In this document: positions 22,402 through 35,459 of the stretch, piece by piece
How positions within the stretch are numbered: the first letter of the stretch is position 1
Layout: the number at the start of each line of letters is the position of its first letter
Assembly: GCA_015178975.1 (NCBI GenBank)
Contig: WHVD01000111.1
Coordinates: forward strand, 127,001-191,000
Direction: 5' to 3'
DNA: 64,000 bases
DNA from: Hysterangium stoloniferum
Taxonomy: Eukaryota; Basidiomycota; Agaricomycetes; Hysterangiales; Hysterangiaceae
Notes under the pieces: model-generated
Seen by the model: only the letters and a program-made list of their open reading frames with translations
What the model was told of the DNA's origin: nothing
Databases searched by the model: none
Program-made: the position numbers and the translations under genes

Positions 22402-24725
22402 GTACGACTTGGCATATCGGCAGTCAGATCTAGATGTTGACAAGTGTGCAGAGCAATAAGATTCTGTATCAAGTAAATATTGACTAGCCCTTGGGCCAAG
22501 CGATGTGAAGACTTATTCCATAAAAGTCGCCAGACACTCTTGCAGTGGGTCACATAATATTTTAGCATAGCTCCAAGTCATCAACCCACAGTAAGTGCGA
22601 TACTTTATCTCTTTTTATTTGACAGATGGTGACCGAATAGAATGTTTGTGCCACGGAAATCAAGGTGTTAGATAACCAGTTAAACTCAGTGGTTGTTTCA
22701 TAAAGAATTAACTGAGTCAGTGAATGTCAACTACTATCAAGTGTTGTCTGCTCACACTCAGTGTATGGGATACTCATTTTTTGTTGATTACTCATACAAA
22801 GAGAGAAAAAGGTAGGAAATTATTTGAAATTTCATGCTATATATCAGAAGCACTTGCCTGGACAAAGCCTTTGCAGATTTCTCTTTAGCAAATGAGGACT
22901 CACTTTTTAGTCCCCATGCATCAGTAAAATGAGTAAGTGCTCTGGAGCCTCGGGGCGGCTCCAGCGGCATCGGAGTATTCAGAGAACATCGCCCGGTTTC
23001 AAATGCTCTCAGAGCACTATAGAGACGGTAAATGCTCACAACATCTCTTTTCTCTCACTGGCTCTCACTGCTCTCACTACTCTAGTTGCTCTAGCTGTGT
23101 CTATAATATGTTTAATAAATATTCATTTAGATAAATAAATTAGAAATTTTCAAATAAAATTGTGATTCAAAAAATGTCTATTTGATATTAGTGCCACTAG
23201 TAGTGTACCTAATGCTATAATATGAAATATTTTTATGCTCGCCAATCACCAAAAACCATTGAGTCACTGCATTCAATTCCACCCCCATCGCTGCTCCCTC
23301 AAATTCGAGTCCCTAATCCGAAGCCGCATCCATCTCAATTTCCCCCGATATGAAATTATCTTCAGTATCAGACCCTCCTCCATCGGTGAGTTTTGCCCTA
23401 GCACCAAACATTAGTGGTAAAAATGGAAAATAGGCAATTTACTTACATCCAATTTTACCCCCACCGCCGCTCCCTCAAATTCACTAAAAAGGGATAGTTA
23501 GTCTGAGCCTTTCTCTACAGGTTATTGTCACTATCCTGCAGAACCAAAATCAAGAACACCCACTAAGCGCAATCGTGACCGTTGCATGTGCAAGCTTCTA
23601 AACAGCCTTCTGCACGCCATCTGAATCCAGCAGCCGCAGGTCCATCAATCTTGTGCGCACTGTTGCAACGATGAAGAGTATGCTTGATGCATATTCACAA
23701 TGGCGTAGTTGACCAGACGGTGATTATGAGCAGGGTCCCGCATGTGGTGTTATGTGCATGTGATGAAGGTGTTTCAGGGCATGGTTTTCAAGATCCAGTG
23801 CGAATCCATCCGAAAAAGGAAGAATATGTAGCTGTTGCGTTCATGGGAAGTGCTGCCTCGAATGGAGTGCGTCCTGTCTCCCTTTCTATTTCTTTTACTA
23901 TTTCACTTTGGCGGCATCTGACTGGTAAATCGATGTAGGTTCATAAATGCAGTCTCCCTGTACTGTTGTACTACCTCTCACCTGCCACTGGTGGGGTCTG
24001 TCGCCTCCTCATGTGATGCCAGTCGTCCCAGGTTTCTTCTCGTGCGGCGTCAGTGGTGCCTGCAGCAACACCTACCTCGTTCGATACTGAGTTGCGACAG
24101 CACCCTTATCTTTGAGGTCCCTGAACGCACAGCGGCGTCTGAGGCGATTTACAGCGATCACAGTGTGGATCAAGCCGATGAAGTACGGTTCCCATCTATG
24201 TTGATGCATATCAATTGTCTGGAGGATACCCTTAGTCTTAAACCTAAGAATAAAGACGTACCTCTCCTGTGTCTTCATCAATTTGAAGTTTTCCATAGAT
24301 ATAGCGATGGTCTTGTAATAGGAAATTTACACATCTGATTACATCTTGTTAGTAAGTAAAAAAGAGAGCAAATGTACAACTTACTTGTTGGTTATTTTGA
24401 AGTTTGTTTAATAGAGCAAAGTTAGGTATAGTTCATTTGGCTTTGACCATGATGAAAGGGATGTGACATGGAACGATGAAAAAAAATTTAGGTTCATACA
24501 GTAAGACTGTCGGAGTTTCAATTTCTGGCAGATCACTATCAGAGCTTAACATTTTTTGTATAAGTATGACCAGAGCCGAAGAGCTGTACCTCAGTTGATT
24601 CTTACTTCATGTCAACTGAGGTACATGGCCATATATTTGTTCACTATTACAACTATATTAATCTTGCCATTCTTTGTAGATACAATTTCTTGTTATACAT
24701 AGTATTTAAATCTATGCAAATGTAT
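22402..24725. other. Unrecognised remnants
   Basis: No recognisable gene. The start (to about 22570) may continue the interrupted gypsy piece. A near-repeat of CCCCCATCGCTGCTCCCTC (23282) occurs at 23461 (CCCCCACCGCCGCTCCCTC). A 115-codon plus-strand frame (23991-24338) overlaps a minus-strand frame and shows no motif; I leave it uncalled. Confidence 0.3.
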
Positions 24726-24730
24726 GTATG

Positions 24731-24866
24731 CTCTCTCAGAGCCTCTGAATTTATGTACACTCTCTCAGAGCCTCTGAATGTATATGCGCTTCTCTCAGAG
24801 CCTCTGGGAGCTAGCGCCTATCCTCTACAGCCAAAAAAGGGACGGGAGCAAACCGGAGCAAACCGG
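24731..24866 (+). repeat. Short tandem repeats
   Basis: Three 29-bp units built on TCTCTCAGAGCCTCTGAAT (24731-24810), then two copies of AAACCGGAGC (about 24849-24868). Confidence 0.7.
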
Positions 24867-25356
24867 AGCATGGCCAGCAGCTCCAGCGGCTAAACCACTT
24901 TACTGATGTGTCTTCAAGTTTCCCAAACGATTCGCTCGTTGCGGATCATTTTCGTGCTTCATCTTGAATCTCACTTGACACAGCTGCTGTACATGACCAA
25001 ATCCGAATGATAGATCCAGAGGCAAAAAGGCAGATTTTTACACCCTATGTCGCTATGCAAAATGTGTTGCCGAATCTTGTTCTTTTCAACCGCGAACAAG
25101 ATGCGGTGACAGAGTTCCCATAGTGAGTATTATCTATGATGTAAGATACTCCACTAAGAACAAGTTAGCTATGGTGCAGGTATCATCCACCCCTCACTTA
25201 CGCATTCCACCTCGCTCTCCACTTACGGATAGAGTCATTATCACTAGCTGTAGACATTCTTCAATGGGACGTACGGTTAGTCGCCCTGTAGCATCAAGTG
25301 AATGAAAATTTTCATATCTCACTTTTTAAGCTGAGTAGTATTATCAGTATTCACCC
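24867..25356. other. No recognised gene
   Basis: A short stretch (about 25010-25120, plus) reads as plausible protein (IDPEAKRQIFTPYVAM) but is isolated. Confidence 0.25.
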
Positions 25357-25662
25357 TTAGGAGTCACGCTGCCTCACAAGCTCAGGTCTTTCGTGGGATA
25401 GGGATTCACTCACAATATCGTCATAACTCAATTCTGCGCTCACCTTCTCGTTTTCACTCCCTGGACAGTCTGAACTTGTCAGTACCGAAGGAAAGGATGC
25501 ATCGCTGGGCCTAGTACCATAAATTCCTTGCCATCTGTTGGTGGGAGTCCTCGTCGTGACAAGAGCACTGATATCTTTGAACTCTGCGACGAGTGCGACA
25601 GTTATTTTTCTCCCAAAGAGTTTAAAACTCACATCTTGAAATGTCAAAGCCATCTCATACAA
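25357..25662 (-). CDS. Hypothetical open reading frame
   Basis: A 101-codon frame of unbiased, protein-like composition (MALTFQDVSFKLFGRKITVALVAEFKDISALV) in a CpG-rich patch. Not recognised. It may be an exon of a degraded host gene; no conserved neighbour or clear splice sites were found. Confidence 0.2.
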   Translation of the reverse strand: MYEMALTFQDVSFKLFGRKITVALVAEFKDISALVTTRTPTNRWQGIYGTRPSDASFPSVLTSSDCPGSENEKVSAELSYDDIVSESLSHERPELVRQRDS

Positions 25663-28600
25663 TAACTCTTTACTCCATCGTCTTTACGGTTCACACTCTG
25701 TTCATTTTTCATTTACTCAGCTTTTAACTTCAAAGATTATCATTCTTTTGAAGTTATAATAATAAATTATATACTATTTAATTGAAATGGGTGTGTTCTG
25801 CAAACACCCTTTAGTTCGTCTCCTACATCGAAGCCGGATGTACACCATCTAAGTTCTTTTATTTCAAGACAAACTTAATTTGAATTAATATAGGTAAATT
25901 TAACAACAAATCTAAAGGTAAACATTCACCATGGGCAAAGGCCACGAAGACATACTTTATGGATATTATTTAATTGGGTAGCTAGGGGCCATCGTGTGGG
26001 GTAAGCCAACCCTGAAGTCGGTTTACAAATGATGGCATCAGATTTCCTCGGCAATATTCGGAGCCGTAACAATTGACTACACACTCCGTTTTCCTCTTGG
26101 AGCTGTACAGACTAGAGAGCAGACAGCTCACCGTTATTGACATTATGAATAGGGCATTGCGAACCTTGATCTATGCTGCTTTTTCTATATCCAAATATGT
26201 ATGTGTCTGTGCAACTCAGCTTGTTTATGACTTTGATTCTGGTTTGATTGTCTCATCATATCCCAATTTGTGTCTGTGCAACTCAGCTCCATTATGGCTT
26301 TGATTCCAGTAAATTTTATTCTGGTTCGATATCTCTGGAATTGAGTGGGGACTGGCAATGGTTGTACTACCCTTTTTGACCCTGTGAAGATGTGTGCATC
26401 AAGGGCCTTTTTTTAGACTACGGGGTGGAAGTTGTAACTCGTCCTTCAATGTTGTGCACCACAAGAGAGAACGCAGCAAAAATATCTATGTAGCTTCTCA
26501 CTGCCCGCGCCTACACCTATCGCCTTCGCCATCTGGTCTCTGTCGGTTCATTGAATCCTCCTACCAGTTCTCTCTGGCTTCAGCACACTACTCGATAATT
26601 CGTTTGCATTTTAAGCTTAAGTAGATCTTAAAGTATTTTGTCTTAGTTTTCCCACACGTACCTTGTCCCGTAATTGTTCTCCCTCCCTCTACATCTGATC
26701 GTATATCACACGTTACGTGCAGTTCTCCTGCCGAACCCTAGCACAATATCGTCTCTCTGAAAGACCTATCAATTATTCATAGTATATTACAATTTCTCCT
26801 TGAATCCCAATGATCTCGCATCTCTTAATGCAGTTCTGCATCAAACTATCACCAGTGAAGGTGCAAGACTTCAAGTCACTTCAAGGATCATGATTGAGCT
26901 CAAAATTCCTCAAGTTCATATTTGATTGTTTTGTTAACTTTGACCATATCCTTAAATCCTCAAACCTTCAAATTCTACCAGGCCTCAAGATTCAATATGT
27001 TACTTTACGTTGGAAAAATATTTGTTCAGAGTGTTCTTCTATTGAGCTAGGGTCTGTGTTGGCGATGTGATCTCCGGTGCAATGGAGTCCCCTGCAACAG
27101 ACAGCCAATAGGGGAGAAGGCTGCTTAACACGAGCTTGCGTCTACTAAGTACCTTCCTACAGGCTTCATAATCTCTATTTAATGTGTTCTCCTCTTCAAG
27201 AGCACTGTCTATCTACTGATCTCACTAATGCATTCCATTAAAACACCTGACGGTCCTTACGGAAGACCTTCAAAGGATGCCAAGAATTCACTGTGTTTGA
27301 AATTCGCTGGCATTGTTCACCCTCGGTGAGCAGGTTTATTCTCGGGGGGAGGCATGGGGGAAACAATCCAGTTCTCTCAACACTCACAAGACTCGCGAAT
27401 TTTGGGCTCTCCCCAGTGATCATAACCAAACAATGATAATATAAGTGATTGAAAGTTAATATTATAAAATTACTATTGATAGTCTCAAACAATTTAATTA
27501 TCGCTGGTCCTTATCACACTCAGTTCACTGGTAGCCGATAAAATCACAAATGCAGAGGCGTCCTTGGAAATCATGTTATACATTCTTCTTTCTCCCTTTC
27601 ATGAAGGCAGGTACTGCAGCGTCTTTCTGTCCTCATGAGGTACTCTGCTCAGGACACTTTTTGGGTTTTAAAGTTCAGAAGCATGCATCCCTCTCGTCCT
27701 TCACACTCGCCCCAGAACTTGATATGAAACTGTGCGAAATTCTCGTCGAGAACTAGTTTAACCAAAGATGCTGCAGCGGAAGTTTCGACGATAGAGGCGA
27801 GGTTGGATGGTCCTGACATAAAGGAAAGGTGGATGGTGACCAAAGATTCACTCACGCGTTATTACTCTGTTGTCACACCGATAGTAGTGGTCCGTCGGTC
27901 CCAGCTTGGCCTTAAACCCTGGCGCTTTGGCTTGACCTGGCCCGGTTCAGGCTCGAGCCCTGGTAAACGTATGCATATAAAAAAATCAAATAAAAAAGAA
28001 ATTTGTAGTCTTCGTCGCCAGAGACTAACACATGTTCCCGACACTGAGATTCCCGGAGTCATAGGACCTAACCATCTTATTGTATCAACTTTCTTGGAAA
28101 TGTCTCACAGTCGTTCTATTCTTGAAACAATGTCTCTAAACTGATGAAGCCACGATGGATAAATAGTTGCGAGTCAGTGATGCCCAGGCAGGCCATGTAT
28201 CTGCGTGACACTGTACATATATCCATAAATTTAGAGATATTATAGAATAGTTAAATACAATACACTCACCCTCACCAAGTCACAATACCCGTATTGAAAT
28301 GTGCTCCTCTCTTTCAACCATTTCTTTCTGCCATGGAGACAATGTCCAAATACTTTGATATGTGATACTGTCTCTTCCTGGTTCTGTTAGAAGAATATGG
28401 GCTGTGCGAGCATGCACAAGGTGCTATGCTACACCGGCAATTTTCCACCCCATTGATCTTTTGAGTTTAGCTTAACCCTTTGTTGTCACACGTCTATTGT
28501 TCTCAAGGCGTATATAACTAGTGTAGATTCCTTGTACTTACGCTATCCGTTTGCCTCCTACGAGACACAGCGGTCAAACGGAAATCACATTCGTCCTTAC

Positions 28601-28753
28601 TTCTGATTGTTGTAAGCTTCCAGATTTTATTCCAACAGGTTCAGAACTGCAAGAATTTAACAGTTTAGACAAGTGGCACAAGCAAAAACATCAAAAATCC
28701 AAAAGTCCTGATCAGGTCTGTCGGAATAGTCAGGTGCTGGCTTCCTTGAGGGC
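25663..28753. other. Unrecognised DNA with a local duplication
   Basis: A tandem duplication with a period of about 67 bp lies at 26190-26310 (TGTGTCTGTGCAACTCAGC at 26202 and 26269). A GC-rich block with an A-rich end (27900-27985) resembles 6080-6225. Small frames on the minus strand (27649-27855, 27238-27492) have no motif. No gene is supported. Confidence 0.3.
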
Positions 28754-28830
28754 TATAGGAAAATGCCGCGGAAGTGCTGTGGCAGTTGCCTTCCTAATTA
28801 GGAAGCGTAGCGACACTTGCGCCACTGACA
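28754..28830. repeat. Isolated terminus motif with a palindrome
   Basis: GAGGGCTATAGGAAAATGCC resembles the termini at 11012 and 40267. It runs into the perfect 16-bp palindrome CTTCCTAATTAGGAAG (28787-28802 region) and a second half that loosely reverse-complements the first. This looks like a tiny MITE or two abutted transposon ends. Confidence 0.45.
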
Positions 28831-28892
28831 AGGTCCAGTGCGACAATGAGTGCATTTTTGCGTTCAGTTTACTTCGTTGGCATATTCATACT

Positions 28893-29282
28893 TTATTCTT
28901 TCTCGCAGCCGGCCTTGCAGGTGTTGTGTGAGGAACGGGATTCAGTGCGTCGAGCGGTGTAGCACTTGTGGAGGCCCGGAGCGCACATGTGCGAAGTCGT
29001 CTGGTGACACTCACCATCACTATCAGGAGAGTCTAGCCGAAACGTCGATGAGCTCCTCTGACAAGGTACTATGTGTACTGTGCCCTTTAATGTATAGTTC
29101 TCATCGCTGAAATCGATCACTAGACAGAGCCACACCCGCGGAATCCCTTCTATCACCCTATTCGCGTCAAAGCCCCCAAAATCACACAGCTGTATGCCCT
29201 CCCGACGCCGATGCAGACACCAGCGGTTCACAGGGTGCTTTGTACGCTGCTTATTAGTTTCATTCTCTATAATGACCTGCAA
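28893..29282 (-). CDS. Hypothetical open reading frame
   Basis: A 129-codon frame with protein-like composition (RVWLCLVIDFSDENYTLKGTVHIV) in CpG-rich DNA. Not recognised. It overlaps plus-strand frames at 28850-29110, so the coding strand is uncertain. Confidence 0.25.
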   Translation of the reverse strand: MQVIIENETNKQRTKHPVNRWCLHRRREGIQLCDFGGFDANRVIEGIPRVWLCLVIDFSDENYTLKGTVHIVPCQRSSSTFRLDSPDSDGECHQTTSHMCAPGLHKCYTARRTESRSSHNTCKAGCEKE

Positions 29283-30175
29283 ACTATATCACAATCCTCC
29301 TGCTCCCACACCGACCCCCATCCACGGTGTTCCAGACACAGCCCAATATATCTCAGCTGCGCTCTATATCCCTTCACAATCGCAACAAAATGGTGCATAT
29401 GACTCCCACTTTGGACCCAAACGGTATGTGTTTGTACCCGCAAGGTAAAATATTTCATGCTCACTATGCTCTACCTGTCGTTGCTAACCCCCATTAGACT
29501 ACGAGTTGTCTCCTGGATCGCCGATATTGAAATTGTCACCCCATCCTCTTCAAGTGCTTGCCACCGCCTCCCTTTATTACACAACGCCAAATTCTGTCGA
29601 ACCGCGCTTGTAGTTAGCGGGTGTGTTGTGCTCAGCTGACTATTATCTTATCTCATCGCTGAGATGCCAATTAGGCCACCCACAGTGTGTGTCGCCGGCG
29701 TCCTGTTCTCCATCTCAAAGGCCGTACTCTGGCTCGTATTATCCCCCAACGGTGTCACACGAATCTGCGCCTGCTCTCAGCCCATTAGGAATGCATTCGC
29801 ATCCGAAAGGTATGTATTTTACTCTTCAGAAAGTCTTTTTCCCTTTGTCATTGATTAATTTACTAGATGAAGTGTCACCCGTGTCCTCCTTATCTTATCC
29901 CCCCCCAAACCAACCCCACCGCCTCGTCGTCTTGCTCAACGACCTCGAGCGCAGACCCTCTCGTCTGCCATCCTTATTATGTACGTAACGTGTTCCACCA
30001 TGATGTTGGAGAGGTGTGCGTGGTAGAAGAATCGGACGAGGTAGACATTGGGGAAGGGAGCGCATTTGACGACGATGCGGCGGAGGAAACAGATGGGTAT
30101 CCCTTCCCGCTCAAACGGAAGGCAGCGGAAACCGCAGATGGCGCAGACGTGGACGACGCAAAATTGGGGATGTGA
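29195..30175 (+). pseudogene. Possible multi-exon gene remnant with acidic C-terminus
   Basis: Several short plus-strand frames are separated by plausible GT-AG introns (for example a GTATGT donor near 29423 with CCCATTAG near 29497, and a GTATGT donor near 29809 with TTACTAG near 29866). The last frame ends in an acidic tail with a basic patch (AEETDGYPFPLKRKAAET). I recognise no domain. Equally it could be decayed sequence; the opposite strand is also open at 29977-30414. Confidence 0.25.
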
Positions 30176-30231
30176 AAATCGGTCGTCAGTTTCGGCAGGG
30201 GCTGGGGGCGGGATTGCCTCGCAAATGTGGC

Positions 30232-30554
30232 AGCAGCCTCACCATCGGTGAAGGGCGCCGCTGTCCCAGAGTGTTGAGACAAATCACTGGTTATATCGTC
30301 GCTGGTGCTTCCAAGACTCCTCCTCGAATCTGTGTGCACGACTTGAGCATCGTTAAGGAGAAGGAATGGCATGTTCAGATGGTCAGTGGGGATGTAGCGT
30401 GGTCCCTGAAGCACCAGCGTGAGTTCCGAGAATCACGACACTCAAGTCGTGCACACGGATTCGAGGAGGAACCTTGGAAGCACCAGCGACGATATAACCA
30501 TTGGTTTGTCGCAAGACTTTGGGACAGCGGCGTCCTTCACCGATGGTGAGGCTG
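30232..30554. repeat. Imperfect inverted repeat (about 115-bp arms)
   Basis: 30232-30348 and the reverse complement of 30441-30554 agree at roughly 85-90% by eye, with a loop of about 92 bp. Both arms contain CCTCACCATCGGTGAAGG and GTTATATCGTCGCTGGTGCT. Transcripts would fold into a long hairpin. Confidence 0.85.
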
Positions 30555-30589
30555 CTGTCTCCTTTGTGAGGCAATCTGTAAACTCACCT

Positions 30590-30720
30590 AACACAGCCAT
30601 CGAATTCATATTTTTCCAATGTGAAAAGTTTACCTCGTAATAATTAAATGTTTGTCGTGCCCGTCAATATTGCTCCAGATCGACTGAGATAATGGTCTTT
30701 GGCGAACTGCTATGAACTGT
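30590..30720 (-). pseudogene. Fragment of the P-loop NTPase/nuclease-like family
   Basis: The minus strand nearly matches two separate parts of the 37-40-kb copy: a TTCGCC..GACCATTATCTCAG block (as at 39425) and a GCACGACAAACATT..ATTACGAGG block encoding RARQTFN.YEVNFSHW (as at 39595). The parts are closer together here than in the longer copy. Fossil fragment. Confidence 0.65.
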
Positions 30721-31376
30721 ATACTACAGTAGGATTGACGAGAAAATAAAGTAAGTCCATTCCCTATCTACCTTTCTTTCTGATGTATGATTTAGTTGAT
30801 TCCTGCTAGCTTGTTACAACCTCCTCCGCCATAGTCTCTGGGGCTGTTGACGCTGAATGAATTGGTGTTCACAAAACTCATTTTGAAATGGTAAAGTTCC
30901 CATCGAAGGAGGATGGAGACTACATTAATATGGTTCTCTAATTGCAACGGATGGTCACGGGAGTCCTTCGCGGAGGGCATGTTTCGCAGGGCGAAGCAAA
31001 AAACAATATCAGTGAGCGCGTAGGCCCGTTCCATCATCTCAAAGATCACACCTGTTGGGCTGATAGCAATGATACAGCGTTTGGTCGATCGAAGAGATTT
31101 CGAGCTGTCACGTACCTTGTCGGTCGCGACCCGTTATGCCACGCAGGGGATGACTGGGACAGCCACAACGGCGAATGGTATCCCCATATGAGCGACTTTG
31201 GCTCTTCGATCAATCCATCATCACTAGATTTCGTCGTAGAGTTATTCAGGTTTCCTGTGTTTTCATGGCGTCTCGGCACTGCTTCAATGGATCAAGAACT
31301 GGGACTTATGTACTATACATCAGTTGGCTAATAGACTACTGGACTTCGGGTTTCTGGAAAGATGTACAATGATACC
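30721..31376. other. No recognised gene
   Basis: CpG-rich DNA up to the inner edge of the right inverted-repeat arm. Overlapping open frames on both strands carry no motif; this may be further decayed P-loop family sequence. Confidence 0.25.
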
Positions 31377-32288
31377 AGGGAGGAAGAGAAGGGATTTACA
31401 GTATTGGGGGACGCGGGTTACTGGGACAAAGTCACGGGCCATTTTGTAGGGACTGGCAATCTGCATGGGTGGTTCCCTGAAATCTTGTGTGGAGAACCCG
31501 AAGTTACTTAATGGTTTTGATCGGTTAAAGCTTCCTGGGGATGTAATAATACAAGGTGGAAAACCAATGGCAAAGTATTTTTCGTGGACGGACACTGAAG
31601 AGATAGTCGTCCAGTTCCTTCCCGCTTAAACACCCCCTTGATATTTATGAAGCTTGTATAGAAGATCCCTGCTTTGTGATTCTCTATTTCTCTTGTTCAC
31701 GGAACTTGGATACCTCTTGAGTCATGAAATCATGGAGACCATACGCACCGCTTTACATTGAGAAAAACGGGCTTAAGGGTGTCCCTCCACACGAATTGAT
31801 AATCAGTAAGCACGGGATTCTTGTTTGAAACGATACTAAACCCGTTTGTCACCTGTATAAGGAGTTACGTGTGCCAATACCTCAGGATTTGAGTGGCTCA
31901 CTCCCCTCTTTATTCATGCGAGTGTCTGACAGAGTAATTTAGACACCCCAGAAGCAGAAAGTAATCAGGGGCGACGTTTGCAAGAGGCACGGAGGGTGTG
32001 GTGGTAGCGTACCCATCCCAACCCGTTGCTTATCGTCAGAATCTCTGAAACGCTGGGAAAGCGTGATTGTAGCCGGGTTATGAAAATTAAAACCACCTAA
32101 ATATATATCGATCTATTGCATATGAGTATATTGAGACACATTGATCCTCAAATAGTCGTCGTCGTGTCGTCGTATGGTCGGGACACGGCGCAACGGCGGC
32201 TTTACCTCTTGGAAATACACCTGTGTCAGAGATTCATTAGCCCAAGGGGGTAACTGGGTCTTGCGGTATAAGTGAACCGTTGAATCGG

Positions 32289-33179
32289 TCCACTTGAATA
32301 CATATAACGTCACGGTTGAAAATTATCCTCATGTCCTAATCAAGTCCTCACAGTCCAATCCGACTTGGTCTCTCCGACTCCGATTTCGAGCTCGAGCTCA
32401 ACGTCTCTTCGTCTACAACCACCATCCTGCCGCCAATGCCTCAACAGGACCTATAAAATACCTCGGTACATCTCAGCAGAAATAACTATCATCAACAATT
32501 GCAAGCACAAGCTCGATTTCAGCAATACCCAGGTCATGCCGTTCCGTGTATCCGCACACATCAATATTCCAATTTCAACCCACTGCCGGGTATCCTCGCC
32601 GGGGGTTTCACTAATGACGTGCATTCAAGCCATTCTGTGATTTTTATAGTATGGAGTTTTCATTTCAATTCCCGTTGGCGGCCGTGGGGCAGGGGAGGTG
32701 ATGTGGATTCACCCACATTCGCACTCGCACTTGCAGGCCCAGAGCTATCACCACGATCGCAATTGCAGTTGCATGGCTCTCCACAGTCGCACTTCCAACA
32801 CCAGTCACACACCCAATCCCAATCCCCAGCTACGTTTCAACCGAACGACCGCAACAACAGCACCTCTCACAGACCCCTCGCCAGGACTCCCTTCCAAATT
32901 CTCCCAGGCGCACACTCAAGCACAGATGCAAGGGCAGCCCCAACCTGGACCGGTCCTTTTACTCTCTACGCCCACACATACTGCAGCTGAGCAGGGACGG
33001 GCTGCCACTACGCAACAGCCTCAGGTGCAGGCACAGCAGCAGCAGAGTCAGGCGGAGAAACATGGTCAGAATCACCAATATCAATCACGGGGTGCTAGTG
33101 TGAGGAGTATTGCGCCTCCACCTGTATCTGCATCGAGGCGGCGTGGGGTGGTGAACAGGTGAGTTGGATTTATGGTTCG
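32289..33179 (+). pseudogene. Gln/His/Ser-rich host gene fragment (right arm)
   Basis: Mirror copy of 14880-15770 with unchanged reading frames. The candidate intron lies at 32649-32692. The frame ends at a strong donor-like site (CAG/GTGAGT) near 33160. Confidence 0.4.
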
Positions 33180-33249
33180 GGGATTGGGAGCTCAATGTGG
33201 ATTGTGATCAAAATCATGACAAAAGACAGGTCGACGGCAATCATCAATA

Positions 33250-33467
33250 TTGGAGTTTGAAAGGGGTGTGGAGGGCAACACGCAACGGTTTTTGAATGGC
33301 TAAGGCAACAGTTTGAACGGCGAAGGCAACAGTTTGAACGGCGAAGGCAACAGTTTGAACGGAAAAGGCAACAGTTTGAACGGCAAAGGCAACAGTTTGA
33401 ATGGCGAAGACACCCCTTTCAATGCCGTGCGCGAACGAGGTCTCGTTCGCGGGGGGAATACACATAG
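33250..33467 (+). repeat. Minisatellite element with hairpin tail (right arm)
   Basis: Mirror of 14592-14809. The 20-bp palindrome GCGAACGAGGTCTCGTTCGC is at 33431-33450 and the tail ends at 33467. Confidence 0.8.
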
Positions 33468-34978
33468 GGCTGCCGTTCGCCGGATTTTACCCATACCAAC
33501 TGATACAGTCTGAGGTAGGCTGCCAACAGAGTTGTCGCGGGAGGCCGCGGTCGAAGCCAGGAAAGCCCTATAAAATCAGTGTTAGTAACCCGATCTTGAC
33601 GTGCTACAAACAAATATATAGGTCTATTAGTGGATATATAGGATAATAGACAACTCACTGGGTGTTAATTTTTCCCCAAGTTCCACCATCCAATCTTGAG
33701 TCGGCTCAGTACTATGTCAAATTGCCGGGGGTGGGTGCTGAGGTAGTCATGCCTCAGTTACGGTACTGAAAAAATGCGTTAGATAAGACGAAAGCAAATG
33801 AGAATGCTACGTACTTCAGTAGTGAGGAATTTCAAGTAAGCCCTTGTGTGGATGCCCCATTGCACCAAGCCGCTGAAAGATGAACAAAGAGGAAAGACAA
33901 CGTTAGAAAGGACTACTACGGTTTAAAAGGTGGACGTACGTTTAATTATCCACCACCCAGCACCTCAGTGACGTCTCAAGTGCTTGCACAGCAAGTATTC
34001 GGCCGAGGAAACTCCGAAGACACAATACTCACAAAACAGACCAGCTGAACCATAATCAATCGGTCAACATATCGAGAAAGATGATAAAACAACGCACCCC
34101 GTTCTCAAAGATATGAGTCAGAACTAACCGAGTGACCCCCCTAGCCCATGAACCAGAGAAATGGATCAAAGAGAAATATCCAAAGAAAGAAGAAGGAGAA
34201 GGAGAACTGGAAAAGAAAGAAGTATGTCTGGCCTCTGCCAATACTACTTGTCGGCCGCTGCCCCTACTTTTCGTCCGCCGCTGCCTCCCCTGTTGCCCCT
34301 GCTTTCGGTTCTGCCCCTGCTTAATCCCATTACTTCTCTTTCCGCCGTCGGTTACGTTGTGGTGGAGGCCCAGCCGGAGGCAATCGTTCCATCTCAGCAG
34401 CTAGAGGTCCCCCAAGTGTCTTTGCCGAACGTTGCCGTGGGTAGTTGTACAAGCGGGACTGGCTTTCCGACCTGTTGCCACCCCAGTTCAGGCGTAAGTG
34501 CTGTCCCACTGAGCCATCCCCCACTTGCCTAGATGATAAGAAGCGAGTATAATCGCCAAAATTAATCAAACCAAATCGTACTTGTCTAATCGTGTTGGCC
34601 GTTCTCCTCTCTTATTGAACACCTTGTCTTGTCTCGCCTTTTCTTTCCCTGGTAACGGGGTTGAGGTGTTAACGACTTATGGGTCAAACCCTTTGTGCTT
34701 CTAAGAAGTCATATCTGCAATTATCGCCGATTTTTATGAGTTTTTATAGATCTGGGCAAAGAAATGAAGTGTACGAACGAAATGCTGGAGTCAAGTCTGT
34801 CCGCGTGCTCGTACCAGCCAACACTTCATCGTCACGGTCGATGAAGGAAGACTCTGTAAATAGTAGGATAGTTAAGTAATATATGATGTGAAAATTAAAA
34901 ATAAATAACACGAACCCGGTAGCATATACTCCGATCCATCATCACCGGCAGTTTGTGACTTGGAGTGGATGATGGTAT

Positions 34979-35459
34979 TCATCTTGGGACTAATGTGGGG
35001 ATGGAACCTCTGATAGTTGCGTCCGTCCTGCTGAAATTAAGTCTAGTAAGTATACAATAACATTAATCAAACGACTTTGGACAAACGTTGCACAATGCGC
35101 TGGGCGAATGATCCCGTCAATAGCGATCCATCCAGCATGAGGGGGCCGATTTTTGTCATTTTTGCTTAGGAATTGGTATAGTAAGAGGACTTCGGGATAT
35201 ACGTACATCGGACAAACTCGGTTTCTCGCCATTAATGCGTTGAAGAGGAGTTTGTCGGTCATTTGGGGGAGAAGGGGTTTGATTGTTAAGGTACAGTATC
35301 TTTTTACCGCAATGGACGATAGAAATTTAGGAAGATTTGATGGGTATAAGATATATCGGACCCTTTCAGTTGTGGTGCGTATTCCTCTCTCTGCGATTCC
35401 GTTTTTCTGGGGCGTATAAGGCACGGAAGTGAAGAACGCTATCCCGTTTGATGAGAAAT
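34979..35459 (-). mobile_element. Copia integrase fragment (right arm)
   Basis: Mirror of 12600-13080. Fossil fragment without LTRs. Confidence 0.65.
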
